Assembly: GCF_004078635.1 (NCBI RefSeq)
Contig: NZ_RZNB01000001.1
Location: 248,001 to 312,000, forward strand
DNA: 64,000 nucleotides
From: Labedella phragmitis
GTDB lineage: Bacteria; Actinomycetota; Actinomycetes; Actinomycetales; Microbacteriaceae
Direction: 5' to 3'
A program made the position numbers and the translations under genes. The notes below the pieces were generated by a model. That model was not told the DNA's origin. It did not search any database and saw only the letters and a program-made list of their open reading frames with translations. Below are positions 27,164-36,253 of this stretch, in pieces; position 1 is the first letter of the stretch; the number at the start of each line of letters is the position of its first letter.

Positions 27164-27388
27164 TCAGACGCCGCCGCCTCCCGGACGCATCCACGCCGTC
27201 GTCCCGGTCGCACGGTCCGTCGCGGTCCCGATGTCGGTGCCGGGATCCGTTCCCGCTCGCAGCTGGTCGTCGTGCCCGTCGTCATCCGGTCGGCGGCCGA
27301 TGAGGGGCCGGACGAGAACGACGGCGACGAAGACGAGTCCGACGATGATGAGCACCACGAGGGCCGCTGTCAGGATGATCTCTCCCAT
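27164..27388 (-). CDS. Small hypothetical membrane protein, 74 residues
   Basis: One N-terminal membrane helix (IILTAALVVLIIVGLVFVAVVLV) is followed by a polar Arg/Asp/Thr-rich cytosolic tail ending in GGGGV. The ATG at 27388 is the only good start for this hydrophobic segment. No family is recognised. It lies between the GntR gene and the tRNA on the minus strand. Confidence 0.6.
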   Translation of the reverse strand: MGEIILTAALVVLIIVGLVFVAVVLVRPLIGRRPDDDGHDDQLRAGTDPGTDIGTATDRATGTTAWMRPGGGGV

Positions 27389-27440
27389 GCGCTCAGGGTA
27401 GGCGCGCGCCGCGTCACCGCCTAGAGCACGACGGTGGACA

Positions 27441-28094
27441 TCAGTCGCCGAGAGTGCGGGCGAGGGTGAGCCAGTTCTCTCGCGCGAGGGCGGCCGCGCC
27501 TTCCGCGTCGCCGGCCCGGGTGCGCTCGACGATGGCGCGGTGCTGGCCGACCGATTCGCGCGCGGCGAGGGAAGCGAAGCGCACCCGCTCGACACGGCGG
27601 ATGAGGGGGGTGGTCTGTTCGAGCACGTCCGCGAGCATCGTGTTGCCGCTGCGCTCGACGAACACGGCGTGGAACGCATCGTCCGCGGCGAGGGCCGCAT
27701 CGGCATCGTCGGCCTCGAGTGCGGTCGCGAAGCGCTCGTTCGCGGCGGCCATCGCGTCGACGTCCTCCTCGGACACGAGCGGCACGGCGAGGCGTGCGGC
27801 GAGTTCGTGCATCGCCGAGGCGACCTGCTGGGCGTGCAGGGTCGCCGGGTCGTCGAGGGGCGACACGATCGTGGCGCGGCCCGGCCGGGCGATCACGAGG
27901 CCGGCGCGCGAGAGGCGCAGCAGGGCTTCACGGATCGGGGTGCGGCTGACGCCGAGCCAGGACTCGAGTTCGCTGTCGCGCAGACGCTCGCCGGGAGCGA
28001 AGGTGCCGTCGACGATCGCCTCGCGGAGGGAGAGGTAGACGTCATCGCGGAGGAGTGAGCGCACGTGGACGGCGCTCGCGGAGGGCACGGGCAT
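27441..28094 (-). CDS. GntR-family regulator (FadR/FCD subfamily)
   Basis: This 217-residue regulator has an N-terminal winged helix (ALREAI-like segment [18 protein letters not shown] and [14 protein letters not shown], residues 18-68) and a C-terminal all-helical FCD ligand domain with conserved metal-site residues (D and H in AADDAFH, QHR). It is divergent from the ACC deaminase gene, with the starts 88 bp apart. An AT-rich palindromic core lies between them, so it probably controls the deaminase in response to a small carboxylate (inference). Confidence 0.88.
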   Translation of the reverse strand: MPVPSASAVHVRSLLRDDVYLSLREAIVDGTFAPGERLRDSELESWLGVSRTPIREALLRLSRAGLVIARPGRATIVSPLDDPATLHAQQVASAMHELAARLAVPLVSEEDVDAMAAANERFATALEADDADAALAADDAFHAVFVERSGNTMLADVLEQTTPLIRRVERVRFASLAARESVGQHRAIVERTRAGDAEGAAALARENWLTLARTLGD

Positions 28095-28118
28095 GTGTCG
28101 AGAGTACCAGTCGACGTG

Positions 28119-28128
28119 CAATATATTG
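28119..28128. promoter_or_regulatory. Putative GntR operator in the acdS promoter region
   Basis: CAATATATTG is a perfect 10-bp palindrome in an AT-rich island between the divergent GntR and acdS genes; TATATT within it could also serve as a -10 for acdS. Confidence 0.45.
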
Positions 28129-28182
28129 GATGTGCGGGAATCCCCCGCGTCGTTCCCCCACCACTCCATCGACGAGGAATCC

Positions 28183-29193
28183 ATGCCGCTCTCCGACTTC
28201 CCCCGCTACCCGCTCACCTTCGGCCCGAGCCCCGTTCACCACTTGCCGCGGCTCAGTCAGCACCTCGGTGGAGCTCAGATCTGGGCTAAGCGGGAAGACG
28301 TCAGCAGCGGGCTCGCCTTCGGCGGCAACAAGACGCGCAAGCTCGAATACCTCGTCCCGGACGCACTCGCCCAGGGAGCTGACACGCTCGTCTCGATCGG
28401 CGGCTACCAGTCGAACCACACGCGTCAGGTCGCCGCCGTCGCAGCGAAGCTCGGTCTCAAGGCGCGTCTCGTGCAGGAGAACTGGGTCGAGTGGCCCGAC
28501 CCGCTGAGCGACCGCGTGGGCAACATCCAGCTCTCCCGCATGATGGGCGCGAAGGTCACGCTCGACTCGGCCGGATTCGACATCGGCATCCGCTCGAGCT
28601 GGCAGCAGGCGATCGACGAAGTCGTCGCCGACGGCGGAACGCCCTACGCGATCCCGGCGGGCGCGTCGGACCACAAGCTCGGCGGCCTCGGTTTCGCGAA
28701 CTGGGCGGCCGAGGTCGAACAGCAGGAGCGCGAGCTCGGCGTCTTCTTCGACACCATCATCGTGTGCACCGTCACGGGTTCGACGCACGCCGGCATGATC
28801 GCGGGTTTCGCCGGCCAGGAGCGGCCGCGTCGCGTCATCGGCATCGACGCCTCCGCGACGCTCGAGAAGACCCGCGCGCAGGTCGAGCGCATCGCACGCA
28901 ACACCGCGGAGCTCATTGGCCTCGGTCGTGACCTCCGCGACGACGAGATCACCGTGCTCGAGGGCTGGGCCGGCGACCTCTACGGCATCCCCGTGCAGTC
29001 GACGATGGAGGCGATGCGACTGGGAGCCGAACTCGAGGCGATGATCACCGACCCGGTCTACGAGGGGAAGTCGCTCGCCGGCCTCATCGATCTCGTGCAG
29101 TCGCGGGACATCCCGGCCTCGAGCACGGTGCTCTACGCACACCTCGGGGGCCAGCTCGCCCTCAACGCCTACAGCGGACTCTTCCGTTCCTGA
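28183..29193 (+). CDS. acdS: 1-aminocyclopropane-1-carboxylate deaminase
   Basis: This 336-residue PLP enzyme (tryptophan synthase beta fold type II) converts ACC, the plant ethylene precursor, to ammonia and 2-oxobutanoate. Residues that separate true ACC deaminases from D-cysteine desulfhydrases are present, one position off the Pseudomonas numbering: Lys50 (GGNK) for PLP, Ser77, Tyr267, Tyr293, Glu294 (VYEGKS) and Leu321 (YAHLGG). The ATG at 28183 gives exactly the family length. A divergent GntR regulator stands where LRP-type AcdR is found in proteobacteria. It suggests a plant-associated life. Confidence 0.93.
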   Translation: MPLSDFPRYPLTFGPSPVHHLPRLSQHLGGAQIWAKREDVSSGLAFGGNKTRKLEYLVPDALAQGADTLVSIGGYQSNHTRQVAAVAAKLGLKARLVQENWVEWPDPLSDRVGNIQLSRMMGAKVTLDSAGFDIGIRSSWQQAIDEVVADGGTPYAIPAGASDHKLGGLGFANWAAEVEQQERELGVFFDTIIVCTVTGSTHAGMIAGFAGQERPRRVIGIDASATLEKTRAQVERIARNTAELIGLGRDLRDDEITVLEGWAGDLYGIPVQSTMEAMRLGAELEAMITDPVYEGKSLAGLIDLVQSRDIPASSTVLYAHLGGQLALNAYSGLFRS

Positions 29194-29259
29194 CGCGCTC
29201 GCCGATCGTCGGCTGCCGGCTCCTCGTGACGCTCCTGGGCGCTTCGATGTGCCGGGGCC

Positions 29260-29580
29260 TCAGGCGATCCGGAGGAGGGCGACGACCACGGTCGTGATGA
29301 AGACGGCGGCGCTCACGCAGATGCCGACGACGGCGAGGGTCGGTGATTCGTTCGCGCGTCGAAGACCGCGGGCGGCGACGATGCTCACGATGAGGCCGAC
29401 GATGGAGAGGACGGGGATGAGGCCGAGGACGACGCCCGCGATCGCCGCGTTCCGTCGGTTGCTCGTGGGGGTGTCGCGGACGCTCCGATCGCTGCCGTCG
29501 GCGGCTCCCGTGCTCGGCTGGACCTGTCCGGCGGTGGACCCCAGGTGACCGCCGAACTCGCTCCCGTTCATCGATGTCAT
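29260..29580 (-). CDS. DUF4190-like small membrane protein
   Basis: The 106 residues have a Gly/Ser/Thr-rich N-terminus of about 40 residues and two membrane helices (AAIAGVVLGLIPVLSIVGLIVSIVAARGL and TLAVVGICVSAAVFITTVVVALL). This is the layout of DUF4190-type proteins of unknown function, often next to envelope genes. GGGAGA precedes the ATG at 29580. It stands alone, convergent with acdS. Confidence 0.7.
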   Translation of the reverse strand: MTSMNGSEFGGHLGSTAGQVQPSTGAADGSDRSVRDTPTSNRRNAAIAGVVLGLIPVLSIVGLIVSIVAARGLRRANESPTLAVVGICVSAAVFITTVVVALLRIA

Positions 29581-29674
29581 GTCGGTCTCCCTCGTCGCCG
29601 CGATCGTGATGGTGCTCGGAACCTAGCAGCGGAGGAGCGCTCCCGCCACGGCCCGATGTCCGAGCCGCTCCCGC

Positions 29675-30001
29675 TCACGGGATGCCGACGAGTCGGAGGA
29701 CGGCGGCCACGGCGGCCGCTGCGATGACGACCACGACGAACGGGGCTTTACGCCACGCCAGCAGGCCGCCGACCGCGACGCCCGCCGGGCGGGCCCAGCC
29801 CACGAACTCCTGAGCCTCGACGAGCGTCGCTGTCGCGATGAGTGCACAGAAGAGCACCGCCACTCCCGTGTCGAGGAGTTCCTGAACGCGGTCGGACGGC
29901 GTGATGCGCGCCCGGAGGAGGACGCCGACGAGCCGCAGTGCGAGCGTCCCGACCGCGAGTGCGCCGGCGGCGACGAGGAGGCCGATCGTGACGGCGCTCA
30001 T
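29675..30001 (-). CDS. azlD: AzlD-type branched-chain amino acid exporter subunit
   Basis: This 108-residue small subunit has about four hydrophobic segments and pairs with AzlC to export branched-chain amino acids or analogues. Its ATG overlaps the azlC stop by 4 bp (ATGA). The family motif RVGVL-like LRLVGVLLRAR and the terminal AAAVAAVLRLVG segment are present. Confidence 0.85.
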   Translation of the reverse strand: MSAVTIGLLVAAGALAVGTLALRLVGVLLRARITPSDRVQELLDTGVAVLFCALIATATLVEAQEFVGWARPAGVAVGGLLAWRKAPFVVVVIAAAAVAAVLRLVGIP

Positions 30002-30753
30002 CGAGCCGTCTCGGACTCGGTCGTGCCGGTCACGCCGGTCGTGCCGTCCGTCGTCGCCGTCGGAGCGATCACCGTGGCCGGCGACCGCCGCGGCGGCAGT
30101 CCTGCCAACACGCCGAGGAGGGCGAGCAGGACAGGCACCCCGGCGGGCAGGAACGGCGAGGTCACGAGCGCGACGACGACTCCCACGGCGACCGCTCGGC
30201 CCACGCGGATCGACCGGAGAATCGGCAGGACGAGCGCGAGGATGATCGCGGGGAACGCCGCATCGAGTCCGAGGGCGTCGGTGTCGGGGATCGTCGTCCC
30301 GACGGCCGCCCCGGCCACGACCCCCAGGTTCCAGCAGAGGAAGAGCGCGACCCCGCACAACCAGAAGGCGGCTCGGCGATGCTCGCCACGCGGTTGGATG
30401 AGCGCGAAGGCAGCGCTCTCGTCGGTCAGGAGGTGACTGCCGAGGAGCGTTCGCCACCACCCCCGTCCCACGGCGTCACCCACGGCGAGGCCGAGGGGGA
30501 GCAGACGGGCGTTGACGAGCAGGCCGGCGGCCACGGCCGCGAGGAGCGATCCGCCCGAGGCGATCACGCCCACGAGGAGGAATTGGGACGCTCCCGCGAA
30601 GACGACGACGGACAGGAGTGTCGGCAACCAGAGCGGAAGGCCGGCGCCGATCGAGATCGCGCCGAACGCGAACCCGACGATGCCGTCGGCGGCGCACACG
30701 ACGAGGATCGACCGGGCGGTGGACGGATCGACCGCCCTCCAGAGAGCAAGCAT
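29998..30753 (-). CDS. azlC: AzlC-type branched-chain amino acid exporter
   Basis: The large exporter subunit has five or more membrane helices with the AzlC landmarks GFAFGAISIGAGLP, FAGASQFLLVG and LLVNARLLPLGLAV. I prefer the ATG at 30753 (251 residues, the usual size). An in-frame TTG at 30789 would add 12 residues and leave only 53 bp to the divergent regulator. A Thr/Glu-rich C-terminal tail follows the last helix. Direct repeats GAACGAT at 30794-30800 and 30813-30819 between the divergent genes may be regulator sites. Confidence 0.85.
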   Translation of the reverse strand: MLALWRAVDPSTARSILVVCAADGIVGFAFGAISIGAGLPLWLPTLLSVVVFAGASQFLLVGVIASGGSLLAAVAAGLLVNARLLPLGLAVGDAVGRGWWRTLLGSHLLTDESAAFALIQPRGEHRRAAFWLCGVALFLCWNLGVVAGAAVGTTIPDTDALGLDAAFPAIILALVLPILRSIRVGRAVAVGVVVALVTSPFLPAGVPVLLALLGVLAGLPPRRSPATVIAPTATTDGTTGVTGTTESETAR

Positions 30754-30842
30754 GATGTCATGGTGCTCGGCTGGTAAGGTGTTCGTCAAGTCGAACGATA
30801 AGCCACTTCAGTGAACGATCGCTCCTCGGAGGAGGCAAACAC

Positions 30843-31406
30843 ATGGCCGAGAACGCCGGGGCACCGCTCGCCGCCATCGCCGCCGCCCTCCAGCGTGAAC
30901 GCCGCCGGATCGGACTCTCCCTCGCCGAGGTGGCCCGGCGCGCGGGCATCGCCAAATCGACGCTCTCCGGGCTCGAGGCGGGAACCGGCAATCCCAGTAT
31001 CGAGACGCTGTGGGCGCTGAGCTCAGCCCTCGAGGTCCCCTTCTCGCTCCTCGTCGATCCGCCGCAACCGGTGGTTCAGGTGATCCGTGCGGGGGAGGGG
31101 CCGGCGCTGTCGTCGGAGAGCGCCGACTACATCGCGACGCTCCTGTCGGCGTCGCCCGCGAAGACGCGCCGCGACATCTACCTCATCACGGCGCAACCGG
31201 GCGAGCCCCGCCGCTCGGAGCCGCACCTGCCTGGCACTCTCGAGCACGTCGTGCTCAGCGTCGGTCGCGCGCTCGTGGGCCCGACCGACGACGCCGTCGA
31301 GATCGGTCCGGGCGACTACGTCCTCTATCCGGGCGATGTCGCGCACGTGTTCGAGGCCCTCGAGCCCGGCACGGCCGCGGTGCTCGTCTCGGAGCACCGC
31401 AGCTGA
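30843..31406 (+). CDS. XRE-family regulator with cupin domain
   Basis: This 187-residue protein has an N-terminal helix-turn-helix (about 9-64, LSLAEVARRAGIAKSTLSGLEAG) and a C-terminal cupin barrel (about 115-185, with PGDYVLYPGDVAHVFEAL). GGAGGAGG precedes the ATG by 7 nt. Regulators of this type are typically divergent from azlCD genes, as here, so it very likely controls that exporter, sensing an amino acid or related small ligand (inference). Confidence 0.9.
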   Translation: MAENAGAPLAAIAAALQRERRRIGLSLAEVARRAGIAKSTLSGLEAGTGNPSIETLWALSSALEVPFSLLVDPPQPVVQVIRAGEGPALSSESADYIATLLSASPAKTRRDIYLITAQPGEPRRSEPHLPGTLEHVVLSVGRALVGPTDDAVEIGPGDYVLYPGDVAHVFEALEPGTAAVLVSEHRS

Positions 31407-31454
31407 CGGGTCCGGGCTCGCTACCCGCGCGTCGGGTGGGGCCAGCTGGACGGG

Positions 31455-32144
31455 TCAGGTCCGCTCGGGAGCAGAGGCGTGCACGCGTCGCCGTGAGAGC
31501 CACAGGATGCCGAGGCCGACGGCGGCGATCACGATGGCGATGAGGACGACGTAGAAGGCGACCGAGAGGTAGCCGTTGTCGGAGAGCCGCGGGTCGAGGA
31601 AGGGGTAGGGGTACCACCCGGCCGTGCCGGTCGAGGGGCTCGTCACGAGCGGAGCACGGAGGAGCGTGTACGCCGCCCACGCGAGCGGGAAGATCACGAC
31701 GACGCCGATCGTCTTCGCGGGCAGCGCCCTGACTCCCGGCGCGACGAGCCGATCGATGAGGAGATACGCGGGCGCTATGGCGTGGACGATCTCGTTCGAC
31801 CACGGCTGGGTGAGTCCGGAGTCGAGCTCGATCCCCCGCAGCAGGACGTTGTAGACGATGCCCGTCGTCACCATGTACGTGGTGACGCTCGTGAGCAGGA
31901 TCGCGAACCAGCGCGGGTCCTGGCCCCGCTCCCTCAGGACCACCACGGCGCCGATGGCGAGCGTGACGGCCGCGGCGAGGTTCGACTGGATCGTGAAGAA
32001 GCTGAAGAAGTTGCCGAGCGTCGTGCCGAGGAGGTCGGGCTTCCCGGTGGACCAGAAGGTGATGCTCGTGACGAGCTGACCCACGATGGCCGCGACGATC
32101 GCCACGGCGACGGCACCTCGGACGATGGCGACGACGATCCTCAC
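31455..32144 (-). CDS. Pr6Pr-like (FAR-17a/AIG1-type) membrane protein
   Basis: The 229 residues form about six helices with the conserved FFSFFTIQSN motif, LTSVTTYMVTTGIVYNVLLRG, and WYPYPFLDP near the end, which mark the Pr6Pr family of unknown function (distantly related to eukaryotic FAR-17a/AIG1 hydrolases). I prefer the GTG at 32144, preceded by GCGAGG; a GTG 15 codons upstream is possible. It converges on the XRE-cupin gene with 48 bp between. Confidence 0.75.
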   Translation of the reverse strand: MRIVVAIVRGAVAVAIVAAIVGQLVTSITFWSTGKPDLLGTTLGNFFSFFTIQSNLAAAVTLAIGAVVVLRERGQDPRWFAILLTSVTTYMVTTGIVYNVLLRGIELDSGLTQPWSNEIVHAIAPAYLLIDRLVAPGVRALPAKTIGVVVIFPLAWAAYTLLRAPLVTSPSTGTAGWYPYPFLDPRLSDNGYLSVAFYVVLIAIVIAAVGLGILWLSRRRVHASAPERT

Positions 32145-32205
32145 GGCTGCCTCGCTTCGTGTGGAGCGGGCGACGTGAAGCGAGGCCACCGCGGGATCCG
32201 GTCCG

Positions 32206-33159
32206 TCAGGGGGTGGGGGTCGTGGTCGGCGTTGGCGCGTCGGTCGGCGCGGGCGTCTCGGTGCCGTCGCCCTCGGTGCCGTCGCTCTCGATGCCCTCGC
32301 CCTCCGCGGGAGCGAGCACCTGTGTGATGAACGCGATCACTTGGGCGGGGTCGTCGATCGCGCCGGTGTACTCCTCGCCGTTGACGAGCAGGAGCGATCC
32401 CGACTCGAGCGTCGCGCTCGAGTTCGGCAACGTGCCCGTGGTCGCGCGTTCCGTCGCGCCCTCGACCCAGCCCGTGAAGCGGCCGTCCGTGATGCACTCC
32501 TCGACGCCGTCGATCGTCGCGCCGGCAGTGGCGACGAGGGCCGCGAGGTCCTCGTTCGTGGGTGTTCCGCCGCTCGCGTCCGCCTGCTCCGCGATGAGCG
32601 TCGTGTGCACCGTGAGGAAGTCGTCCGGCGCGAAGGACGCGACGCACGCAGCGGCGTTCGCGGCACGCAGTCCGTAACCGTCGCCGGACAGGGCGACGGG
32701 GTGCACCTCGAGCGACGCGTACCCGGCGGTGACCCACTGCTGGACCTGCTCGAGGTTCGCCGTCGAGAAGGTGGCCGCGTCGGCGTCCGAGTAGTCCACG
32801 TAGAGGCGCATGTTGACCTGGTTCTCGGCCATGCCCTCTTCGGTCGCGACGGGCTCGGCACCCCACTCGAGCGGCGCGGTCTGCGTCGCCGTGATCGCGG
32901 AACCGTCACCCGTGAGCACGATGCCGTCGCTCAGCATGTTGTCCGGACCGCGGTTGGCGGACCGGACGGCCGTGAGGATCGCCCACGCGACGAGGGCCAG
33001 CACTGCGAGGACCGCGACGACGGTGATGACGATCGCGGTGATCTTGCGGCGTTTGCGTCGCTTGCGCTCCTGCTCGCGCTCGATCCGCGCGATCTCCCGC
33101 TGGAACTCCTTGCGTTCCTTCTTCGTCATCGACGCGAGTTCGCGGTTCAGGTTCGTCAT
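32206..33159 (-). CDS. DsbA-fold membrane-anchored protein lacking the CXXC motif
   Basis: The 317 residues have a basic coiled-coil N-terminus, one helix (residues 40-64) and an external thioredoxin/DsbA-like domain (about 115-285), ending in a Thr/Pro tail. The strand that carries the active site reads YVDYSDADAATF. Compared with the family's DYXCPXC pattern, Asp125 and Ala128 replace the two cysteines. Two cysteines remain at 172 and 222. It therefore cannot act as a normal thiol oxidoreductase or isomerase and may be a chaperone or binding domain. It stands between the Pr6Pr-like gene and the HAD gene, all on the minus strand. Confidence 0.75.
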   Translation of the reverse strand: MTNLNRELASMTKKERKEFQREIARIEREQERKRRKRRKITAIVITVVAVLAVLALVAWAILTAVRSANRGPDNMLSDGIVLTGDGSAITATQTAPLEWGAEPVATEEGMAENQVNMRLYVDYSDADAATFSTANLEQVQQWVTAGYASLEVHPVALSGDGYGLRAANAAACVASFAPDDFLTVHTTLIAEQADASGGTPTNEDLAALVATAGATIDGVEECITDGRFTGWVEGATERATTGTLPNSSATLESGSLLLVNGEEYTGAIDDPAQVIAFITQVLAPAEGEGIESDGTEGDGTETPAPTDAPTPTTTPTP

Positions 33160-33251
33160 GTCGCGGGACCAGGGCTTTCGTTCGAGTGGCGGAAATCCTC
33201 GCAGAGTCTATCGGCCGACCGGTCTCGACCTCGGGGAACGTCCGGCGGGCC

Positions 33252-33956
33252 TCAACCGATGAGGAGCGTCGCGAGCCGATCCGTCGAGTGGACGACGGCC
33301 ATCGCGTCGGCCGCCTCGGCGGGGGAGCCGTAGCCCCACTCCACGATGATCGCGGGGATCCCGTGGGCCGCAGCACCCTCGACGTCATGGATGCGGTCGC
33401 CGACGAGGACCATGCGGCTCGTGTCGACCTCGAGTTCGCGCAACCGGCGCAGGGCCTCGGCGACCACGTCGGCCTTCGCGCTGCGGGTCTCGTCGTCGCT
33501 CGCTCCGCAGATGACCGTGAAGAAGGAGGAGAGCCCGAAGTGGTCGAGGATCGGGACGACCTGCGACTCGGGCTTGCTGCTCGAGACGGCGAGCGGGATG
33601 CCGCGTTCGTGCAGACGCTGGATGAGTCCGGCCATGCCGGGGTAGACGGCGGACTCGTTGTAGGGGCCGACCTCCGAGACGAGACGGCGGTAGATGCCGA
33701 GGGCCTGCGCCGACTGTTCGGGCGTGAAGCCCGCGAAGTCGCGGAACGAGTCGAGGATGGGCGGACCGACCCATCGCAGCAGGTCGGCGTTCGAGGGCAC
33801 GGGCGCCCCCATCTCGGCGAGCGTCAGTGCCAGGCGGTGCACGATGCCGGGGGCCGAGTCGGTGATCGTGCCGTCGAGGTCGAACAGGATGCACGACCAT
33901 GAGCGGCTGATCGGGGTCTGGCCGTAGTCGAGCGTTGCGGAGTCGGGAGTCGTCAT
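33252..33956 (-). CDS. HAD-superfamily hydrolase (Gph-like phosphatase)
   Basis: This 234-residue phosphatase has the HAD motifs: LFDLDGTITDS (Asp26, Asp28), the SSSKP threonine/serine motif, a lysine, and GDRIHDVEGA. A helical cap (about 40-100) is of the beta-phosphoglucomutase/phosphoglycolate phosphatase type. The substrate is uncertain. The 296 bp upstream, to nucS, hold a 9-bp stem-loop and two GTGACAAC copies. Confidence 0.88.
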   Translation of the reverse strand: MTTPDSATLDYGQTPISRSWSCILFDLDGTITDSAPGIVHRLALTLAEMGAPVPSNADLLRWVGPPILDSFRDFAGFTPEQSAQALGIYRRLVSEVGPYNESAVYPGMAGLIQRLHERGIPLAVSSSKPESQVVPILDHFGLSSFFTVICGASDDETRSAKADVVAEALRRLRELEVDTSRMVLVGDRIHDVEGAAAHGIPAIIVEWGYGSPAEAADAMAVVHSTDRLATLLIG

Positions 33957-34173
33957 GGTGGTCCGTTCGGGATGGTGATGCGGGGTCGGGCGGGTCGCCG
34001 GGCGACGCCTCGTCGCGCCCCGCAGGGCATCGTAGCCGACGCTCGTGTCCCGCCGGGTTCCGTTCGAGTCGTCACATATCGGCGACACGAGCGCCTCCGC
34101 ACCGCCGCTCGGTGACGGCCGGGACGGCGGGTTCGTGACAACTCGATGTTCTCCGGACGCTTGCTGGACGCAT

Positions 34174-34205
34174 ATCCGCGGTGTGAGCGCGTTCCGACCG
34201 CGGAT
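34174..34205. terminator. Stem-loop between nucS and the HAD gene
   Basis: ATCCGCGGT (34174-34182) pairs perfectly with 34197-34205 across a 14-nt loop. It lies 48 bp after the nucS stop on the minus strand and probably terminates nucS. GTGACAAC at 34135-34142 and 34208-34215 flanks it as direct repeats. Confidence 0.45.
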
Positions 34206-34252
34206 GTGTGACAACCGGGCAGATCAGGTGTCCGATACGCGAGTGGATCCGA

Positions 34253-34948
34253 TCAGAACAGGCGTGCGATGCCGTCGTCGATGCCGCGCATCGCGTCGTA
34301 GTCGAGCACGAGGCAGCGGATGCCGCGATCCTCGGCGAGGGTGCGCGCTTGCGGCTTGATCTCCTGGGCCGCGAACACGCCCGTGACGGGAGCGAGCAGC
34401 GGGTCCCGGTTCATGAGCTCGAGGTAACGCGTCAACTGCTCGACGCCGTCGATGTCCCCACGACGCTTGAGCTCGACGGCGACGGACGCCCCCGACGCGT
34501 CCCGAGCGAGGATGTCGACGGGACCGATCGCCGTCATGTACTCGCGCCGCACGAGGGTGTGCCCGTCGCCCAGCAGGTGGATCTGCTCGGCGAGGAGCTT
34601 CTGCAGGTGCGCCTCCACGCCGTCCTTCTGGAGGCCCGGGTCGACACCGAGATCGTGCGCGGAGTCGTGCTCGATGTCGTGGATCGAGACGACGAGCATG
34701 TCGGCCGTCTTGGTGTGCGTGACCTTCCACACCTCGGAGACACCGGCCGAGCGCTGGACCTCGTCGGGCTCGATGATGCTGAGCGTGCACGGCGGGCTCA
34801 TCCAGTTGAGCGGCTTGTAGCTGCCGCCGTCGGAGTGGACGAGGAGACTCCCGTCCCCCTTCACGAGCAGGAGCCGCTTCGCGAGAGGGAGATGAGCGGT
34901 GAGTCGTCCGGCATAGTCGACCGAGCAGGTCGCGATCACGAGGCGCAC
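34253..34948 (-). CDS. nucS: Mismatch endonuclease NucS/EndoMS
   Basis: This 231-residue enzyme cleaves both strands at mismatches and substitutes for MutS/MutL repair in actinobacteria. The N-terminal dimerisation domain is followed by a RecB-like nuclease: Asp145 (GPVDILAR), Glu159 and Lys161 (VAVELKRR) and the QLTRY motif at 171-175. The end, GIARLF, resembles the C-terminal sliding-clamp-binding motif of other NucS proteins. The GTG at 34948 starts exactly at the conserved MRLVIA. Confidence 0.93.
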   Translation of the reverse strand: MRLVIATCSVDYAGRLTAHLPLAKRLLLVKGDGSLLVHSDGGSYKPLNWMSPPCTLSIIEPDEVQRSAGVSEVWKVTHTKTADMLVVSIHDIEHDSAHDLGVDPGLQKDGVEAHLQKLLAEQIHLLGDGHTLVRREYMTAIGPVDILARDASGASVAVELKRRGDIDGVEQLTRYLELMNRDPLLAPVTGVFAAQEIKPQARTLAEDRGIRCLVLDYDAMRGIDDGIARLF

Positions 34949-34991
34949 TCGGCGAGTTTAGCCCGCGCAGGGAGGGACGGGGCGCGCCCGC

Positions 34992-36233
34992 TCAGCCCGC
35001 CGACTGCTCGGCGGCCGAGCGCTCGCGAGCCGCCCCCGAGGACAGTCCCGCGACGATCATGAGGACGAAGACGATGAGCAACGCGTTCAGGATCCCCACG
35101 TGGTCGGCGACGATCCCGATGAGCGGAGGGCCCACGAGGAACGCGCAGTAACCGATCATCGCGACGGCGCTCACGCGCGCGGCGGCATGGCGGGGGTCGT
35201 CGGCGGCGGCCGACATGCCGACAGGGAAGCCGAGCGAGCATCCGAGTCCCCACAGCACGGCGCCGACGATCGCCACAGGGAAGACGGGCGAGAAGATGAA
35301 GAGGGCGAGACCGACGATGCCCGTCGCGGCCGAGATGCGGAGCACCGAGACCCGGTCGAAGCGATCGATGAGGGGACCGCCGGCGACGCGTCCGACGGTC
35401 ATCGCGCCGACGAAGACGCCGAAGACGATCGCCCCGGTCGTGTTGGTCTGGTCGTGCCCGTCGACGACGGCGATCGGCAGCCAGTCGTTGGCACTGCCCT
35501 CGGCGAACGCCATCCCGAGCATGATCAGGCCGATGAAGACGAGTCGCGGGTCGGCCCAGACGAGCAGCTTCTCGCGGACGCGCTCCCGGAACGGCGCCCC
35601 GTTCTCCGGCTGGACGGCCGCGAGGTCCTGACGGATCGGCACGAAGCGCACGGCGACGAGCACACTCACGACGAGGAGGACGGACATCCCGATCGCGTGC
35701 CACGTGACGTCGATCGAGAGGGCCGACGCGGCCGCACCGATCCCCGCACCCGCGACGGTGCCCGCGCTGAAGAGGGCGTGCATGAGCGGGAGCACGGTCT
35801 TGCCGAGCTCCTTCTCGACCGCGGCACCCTCGACGTTCATCATCACGTCGACGCTGCCGTTGCCGTACCCGAAGATCGCGAGACCGATGAACACGACGAC
35901 GGGCGAGACGAGAACGCCGGCTCCGACGCCGACGATCGCGAGGCCCACCGCGACGAGGATCATCGACAGTGCCATGCCGCGTCGCGGGCCGAGCGTGCTG
36001 AGGAGCCACGCCGACAGCAGCAGCCCGAGGATCGAACCCGCCGACATTCCGAAGATGAGGACGCCGACGTTGCCCGTCGTGAGGCCGAGCCCGTCACGGA
36101 TCGCGGGGAGCCGCGACACCCACGTCGCGATGCTCAGGCCGGAGAGGGCGAACAGGACGAAGATGGCGTTCCGCCACCCGACGAGTTCCGATCGGGTGAA
36201 CGAGCTGGTGCGCAGTGGTGATGACAAGTTCAA
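34992..36233 (-). CDS. MFS transporter (YbjJ-like)
   Basis: This 413-residue transporter has twelve predicted helices with the MFS loop GPRRGMALS between helices 2 and 3 and the sequence ATWVSRLPAIRDGLGL typical of YbjJ/FucP-like carriers. The apparent start is a TTG at 36233 with GGGA upstream; a second TTG follows two codons later. It is divergent from a LacI-type regulator, with a perfect 14-bp palindrome in the 120-bp gap. A sugar or related metabolite is a likely substrate (inference). Confidence 0.85.
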   Translation of the reverse strand: MNLSSPLRTSSFTRSELVGWRNAIFVLFALSGLSIATWVSRLPAIRDGLGLTTGNVGVLIFGMSAGSILGLLLSAWLLSTLGPRRGMALSMILVAVGLAIVGVGAGVLVSPVVVFIGLAIFGYGNGSVDVMMNVEGAAVEKELGKTVLPLMHALFSAGTVAGAGIGAAASALSIDVTWHAIGMSVLLVVSVLVAVRFVPIRQDLAAVQPENGAPFRERVREKLLVWADPRLVFIGLIMLGMAFAEGSANDWLPIAVVDGHDQTNTTGAIVFGVFVGAMTVGRVAGGPLIDRFDRVSVLRISAATGIVGLALFIFSPVFPVAIVGAVLWGLGCSLGFPVGMSAAADDPRHAAARVSAVAMIGYCAFLVGPPLIGIVADHVGILNALLIVFVLMIVAGLSSGAARERSAAEQSAG

Positions 36234-36253
36234 ATTTCCCGTGAATGTGCGGA

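Noticed and set aside
27164-27706. 180-codon minus-strand frame ending at 27164
   Set aside because: Its first part is antisense-like text over the GntR gene; only the last 74 codons, from the ATG at 27388, look like a real membrane protein.
28183-29193. D-cysteine desulfhydrase
   Set aside because: The residues corresponding to Glu295 and Leu322 of Pseudomonas ACC deaminase are conserved (Glu294 and Leu321 here).
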